DNA of 7,736 nt from JAFNAG01 sp964353465. GTDB taxonomy: Bacteria > Acidobacteriota > UBA6911. The translations under genes and the position numbers were made by a program. Below are positions 5,659 to 7,736 of the stretch, piece by piece. Location: the NCBI GenBank assembly GCA_964353465.1, contig CAYGWQ010000265.1:1-7736 (forward strand). Reading direction: 5' to 3'. The notes under the pieces were generated by a model. That model had not been told where the DNA came from. It made no database searches and saw nothing but the letters and a program-made list of their open reading frames with translations. The first letter of the stretch is position 1. Each line of letters begins with the position of its first letter.

Positions 5659-5687
5659 AGACTAAACTAAGTTAGTCCATTTGTCAA
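5659..5687 (-). promoter_or_regulatory. sigma-70-type promoter of toxin-antitoxin operon
   Basis: A perfect -35 TTGACA (5687-5682) is followed after exactly 17 bp by TAGTCT (5664-5659), which keeps the TA...T of the -10 consensus. Transcription would begin around 5652, leaving a short leader that contains the GGAGG. Confidence 0.7.
5660..5677. promoter_or_regulatory. candidate operator over the promoter
   Basis: Inverted hexamers GACTAA (5660-5665) and TTAGTC (5672-5677) are separated by 6 bp. The repeat covers most of the promoter spacer and five of the six -10 bases, so a bound antitoxin or antitoxin-toxin complex would block RNA polymerase. Autoregulation is known for Phd/YefM systems; the site itself is inferred from symmetry and position. 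Confidence 0.6.
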
Positions 5688-5696
5688 CCCCGCAGC

Positions 5697-5730
5697 AAAA
5701 GGCGCGCGGAATTTCGAGGTTGAGGCGCCT
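5697..5730 (-). terminator. possible weak terminator after GH35 gene
   Basis: On the minus strand, 11 bp after the GH35 stop, AGGCGC (5730-5725) can pair with GCGCCT (5705-5700) across a 19-nt loop; the stem end merges into a run of four T (5700-5697). The loop is long and the T-run short, so efficiency is doubtful. Confidence 0.3.
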
Positions 5731-5741
5731 GTCACCGAAAC

Positions 5742-7547
5742 TTAATCGATCGACTTGGCCCCTAATACCGGCCTGGCTTCGTTTTGCAGGAGGTCGAAGA
5801 TCAGGATCTCGTTCCGGCCGGGTTTCAGCCAGGGCGCCGGGCAATACAACCGCTTTTGCGGGCCGATTTCCCAAAAACGGCCCAGGTTGCGGCCGTTCAT
5901 CCAGACAAGTCCCTTCTTGTAGTTCGTCATGTCGATGAACGTGTCGGCCGTTTCCTTCAGATCGAAAGACCCTTTGAAGAAAGTGCCCCGCCGGGCGGGA
6001 TCGATCGGGGCCGCCTGCAACATCCGGATGTAGCGTTCGTCAAACGGCAGGTTGTACACCTCCCAGTTCATCAGCGTCATCCCGTTGAGCGTAACCCGTT
6101 CCGTGATCCCCTTGCGGTCAATCAAGTACTGGGCAAAATTGATCCGCCCCATACCCTCCACCAAAATCTCCAGGACCGGATCCTTCACATCGCTTTTCGG
6201 GATGTCGATGGTCTTATCCGCCTCGCGGCGGTCGAGCTTGCCGACGTAGCTCCCGTTCACGAACACCGTAGCGTAATCATGCAGGTCTGTGATGGTCAGC
6301 TTGCCGTTCTTGTGGCCGATGAGTTTCGTTTTGTACACGATAAAGCCGTAATCCTGGTTGTAGGCTTCGAAGGGCTTCGGCTGGACCGACATCACCGGTT
6401 TCGGCAGGTTACTCCACACCGAGGTGAAAGCGGTCATGGGGATTTCCGGTACATCCATCGCCGGGACGGGCGTAGGCAACTCCGGCAGGGCGCCGGCATA
6501 CTTGGATATCATTTCCCGCAGCGCGAAGTACTTTTTGGTCGGCAGCCCCTGCTCGTTGATCGGCGCATCGTAGTCATAGCTCGTAACGTCGGGCTCATAC
6601 CCCTTGCCGCCGGAGTTCGCACCCGCGCTGAATCCGAAGTTGGTCCCGCCATGGATGACATAAAAATTGAATGACTTCTTGTTGTCGAGAAGGAATTTCA
6701 CCTCGCGATACAGACCTTTTTCGGGATCAGGACGCGCCCAGGGCTCGCCCCAGTGCGTGAGCCAGCCGGGATACGTCTCGCTGCTGAACGCAGGCACTTT
6801 GGGATTGCGCAGCGCGGCCTGCTGGAACGCCCGTTCGTTGGAACCGGAATCAAGTCCTATGGCGGCGCCGTCGATGTTGCCGGCCTCCAGCATGTAGGGC
6901 GTCGGGCCGTCCGCCGTGAAAAACGGCACATTCACTCCGTTCTTCAGCCAGATTCTGCGCAGCTCTTCCAGGTAGTTCTTGTCGTTCCCGTAGCTGCCAT
7001 ATTCGTTTTCAATCTGCACCATCAGGATGGGTCCGCCGTTGGTCACCAGGAGCGGCCGGATCACAACCGCCATCGCCTTCAGATAGCGCTCGACCGCTTC
7101 CATGTAGCGCGGGTCCATGCAGCGTATCTTGATGTCGGGTATCCGGAGCAGATACGGCGGGATGCCCCCGAGTTCCCATTCCGCACACACGTAGGGCCCC
7201 GGACGGAACAGCACCCACATCCCTTCCTGCTGGGCTATCCTGACGAATTCGGCAATGTCCCGGTTTTCCGTTTTAAAATCGAATTTGCCCGGCTCGCTTT
7301 CGTGATAGTTCCAGAAGATATAGGCCGCAATGGTATTACACCCCATTGCCTTCGCCATCTGGATGCGATGCCGCCAGTATTCTCTAGGGATGCGCGCCGG
7401 GTGCATTTCCCCGCTGATCATCTGGATAGGCTTGCCGTCGAGCAAAAAATCTTTCTCGCCCAGCGCGAATGTGTGGCGCTTCGTTTGCGGCACTGCCATT
7501 ACCATGCTCAGGATCAAAACGATCGAGAGGGAGATAACGCGCTTCAT
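5742..7547 (-). CDS. secreted GH35 beta-galactosidase
   Basis: A 601-residue glycoside hydrolase family 35 enzyme that releases terminal beta-galactose from oligo- or polysaccharides. A signal peptide (MKR, a hydrophobic stretch at about 4-19, possible cleavage near Ala18) directs export. The TIM-barrel domain (roughly 25-345) contains 'IENEYG' with the acid/base Glu182, 'SSETYPGWLTHWGE' with the predicted nucleophile Glu257, the family hallmark 'HGGTNFGF' (299-306) and 'SYDYDAP' (323-329). The C-terminal half carries jelly-roll domains ending in the conserved 'GLVWMNGRNLGRFW' (546-559). Length fits the compact bacterial GH35 group. The ATG at 7547 is chosen over a TTG at 7583 because GAGG lies 5 nt before it and the signal peptide starts there. 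The gene stands alone, with no transporter or regulator beside it in the window. The exact substrate, such as plant galactan side chains or host glycans, is open. Confidence 0.95.
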   Translation of the reverse strand: MKRVISLSIVLILSMVMAVPQTKRHTFALGEKDFLLDGKPIQMISGEMHPARIPREYWRHRIQMAKAMGCNTIAAYIFWNYHESEPGKFDFKTENRDIAEFVRIAQQEGMWVLFRPGPYVCAEWELGGIPPYLLRIPDIKIRCMDPRYMEAVERYLKAMAVVIRPLLVTNGGPILMVQIENEYGSYGNDKNYLEELRRIWLKNGVNVPFFTADGPTPYMLEAGNIDGAAIGLDSGSNERAFQQAALRNPKVPAFSSETYPGWLTHWGEPWARPDPEKGLYREVKFLLDNKKSFNFYVIHGGTNFGFSAGANSGGKGYEPDVTSYDYDAPINEQGLPTKKYFALREMISKYAGALPELPTPVPAMDVPEIPMTAFTSVWSNLPKPVMSVQPKPFEAYNQDYGFIVYKTKLIGHKNGKLTITDLHDYATVFVNGSYVGKLDRREADKTIDIPKSDVKDPVLEILVEGMGRINFAQYLIDRKGITERVTLNGMTLMNWEVYNLPFDERYIRMLQAAPIDPARRGTFFKGSFDLKETADTFIDMTNYKKGLVWMNGRNLGRFWEIGPQKRLYCPAPWLKPGRNEILIFDLLQNEARPVLGAKSID

Positions 7548-7552
7548 AATTT

Positions 7553-7556
7553 CCTC
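7553..7556 (-). promoter_or_regulatory. ribosome binding site of GH35 gene
   Basis: GAGG within GAAAGAGGAA, 5 nt before the ATG at 7547. It supports that start. Confidence 0.7.
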
Positions 7557-7613
7557 TTTCCCTGCGGATTCGGTGGATTTCAAGTGCCTGGAGTTTCAGC
7601 CGCCCAAGCAGAC

Positions 7614-7625
7614 GGGCTGAAGCCC
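7614..7625. repeat. REP-like dyad, copy 1
   Basis: GGGCT-GA-AGCCC, a perfect 5-bp dyad. A near-identical dyad lies 70 bp away at 7684-7695, and both are followed by CT or T-rich sequence. This is a common form of extragenic palindrome. Confidence 0.55.
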
Positions 7626-7633
7626 TACACCAC

Positions 7634-7646
7634 GAATCACTGATTC
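7634..7646. promoter_or_regulatory. 13-bp palindrome, candidate operator upstream of GH35
   Basis: GAATCA-C-TGATTC is a perfect inverted repeat with a 1-bp centre, 86 bp upstream of the GH35 start codon. Its position would suit a regulator binding at or near the promoter. No confident -35/-10 pair was found around it, so this is only a candidate. Confidence 0.35.
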
Positions 7647-7683
7647 AGAGACGCTTTCATGCCTTGTCATTCTTCGCGGGTGC

Positions 7684-7695
7684 GGGCTTTAGCCC
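7684..7695. repeat. REP-like dyad, copy 2
   Basis: GGGCT-TT-AGCCC, the second copy of the dyad at 7614-7625 with only the two central bases changed. It is followed at once by TTAAGCGCTAA, itself centred on the palindrome AGCGCT. Confidence 0.55.
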
Positions 7696-7736
7696 TTAAG
7701 CGCTAAGATAAGTTCCAATACTTGGACCTCGACCTG

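Noticed and set aside
7548..7583. TTG start extending GH35 by 12 residues
   Set aside because: It would precede the signal peptide with a polar stretch, and the ATG at 7547 has a suitable GAGG upstream.
5784..7643. Two long plus-strand open frames (296 residues each) opposite the GH35 gene
   Set aside because: They are antisense to a clear GH35 gene, have no recognisable motifs, and arise from its GC-rich codon pattern.

Overview
This is a GC-rich bacterial chromosomal window carrying five intact protein genes, one decayed transposase and an unusually repeat-rich set of spacers. The mix suggests a soil or sediment bacterium. The stem-loop repeats with 'CCGGAAGGGGCGAAAGA'-like ends, the IS91-type remnant, the secreted GH35 enzyme and the PIN/Phd toxin-antitoxin pair remind me most of Acidobacteriota or a neighbouring phylum. 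That placement is an impression from sequence style; there is no phylogenetic marker in the window.

Layout: (1) 43-642, minus strand: C-terminal part of an IS91-like (HUH/Y-type) transposase with its N-terminal part missing. (2) 816-3542, plus strand: two tandem, similar phosphohexomutases 18 bp apart. The downstream copy has every catalytic signature of the archaeal-type phosphoglucosamine/phosphomannomutase group. The upstream copy is full length but has glycine in place of the catalytic phosphoserine, and Glu replaces the third metal-loop Asp. It looks like a maintained pseudoenzyme and is the most interesting item here. (3) 3543-4046: a 504-bp spacer between convergent genes, filled by three copies of a hairpin repeat in alternating orientation plus two perfect GC palindromes. 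(4) 4047-4847, minus: a calcineurin-like metallophosphoesterase. (5) 4848-5026: a spacer with a G-tract inverted repeat, an 8-bp tandem repeat and a potential minus-strand G-quadruplex. (6) 5027-5634, minus: a Phd/YefM-type antitoxin followed by a VapC-like PIN toxin with overlapping stop and start. They sit behind a good sigma-70-type promoter whose spacer and -10 are covered by an inverted repeat, probably the autoregulatory operator. (7) 5742-7547, minus: a secreted GH35 beta-galactosidase, with palindromic repeats upstream.

The two mutases probably form one operon serving sugar-phosphate interconversion for envelope or polysaccharide precursors. The toxin-antitoxin pair is its own autoregulated operon. 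The metallophosphoesterase and the GH35 gene look like single-gene units. I see no functional link between the blocks and no CRISPR array, rRNA or tRNA.
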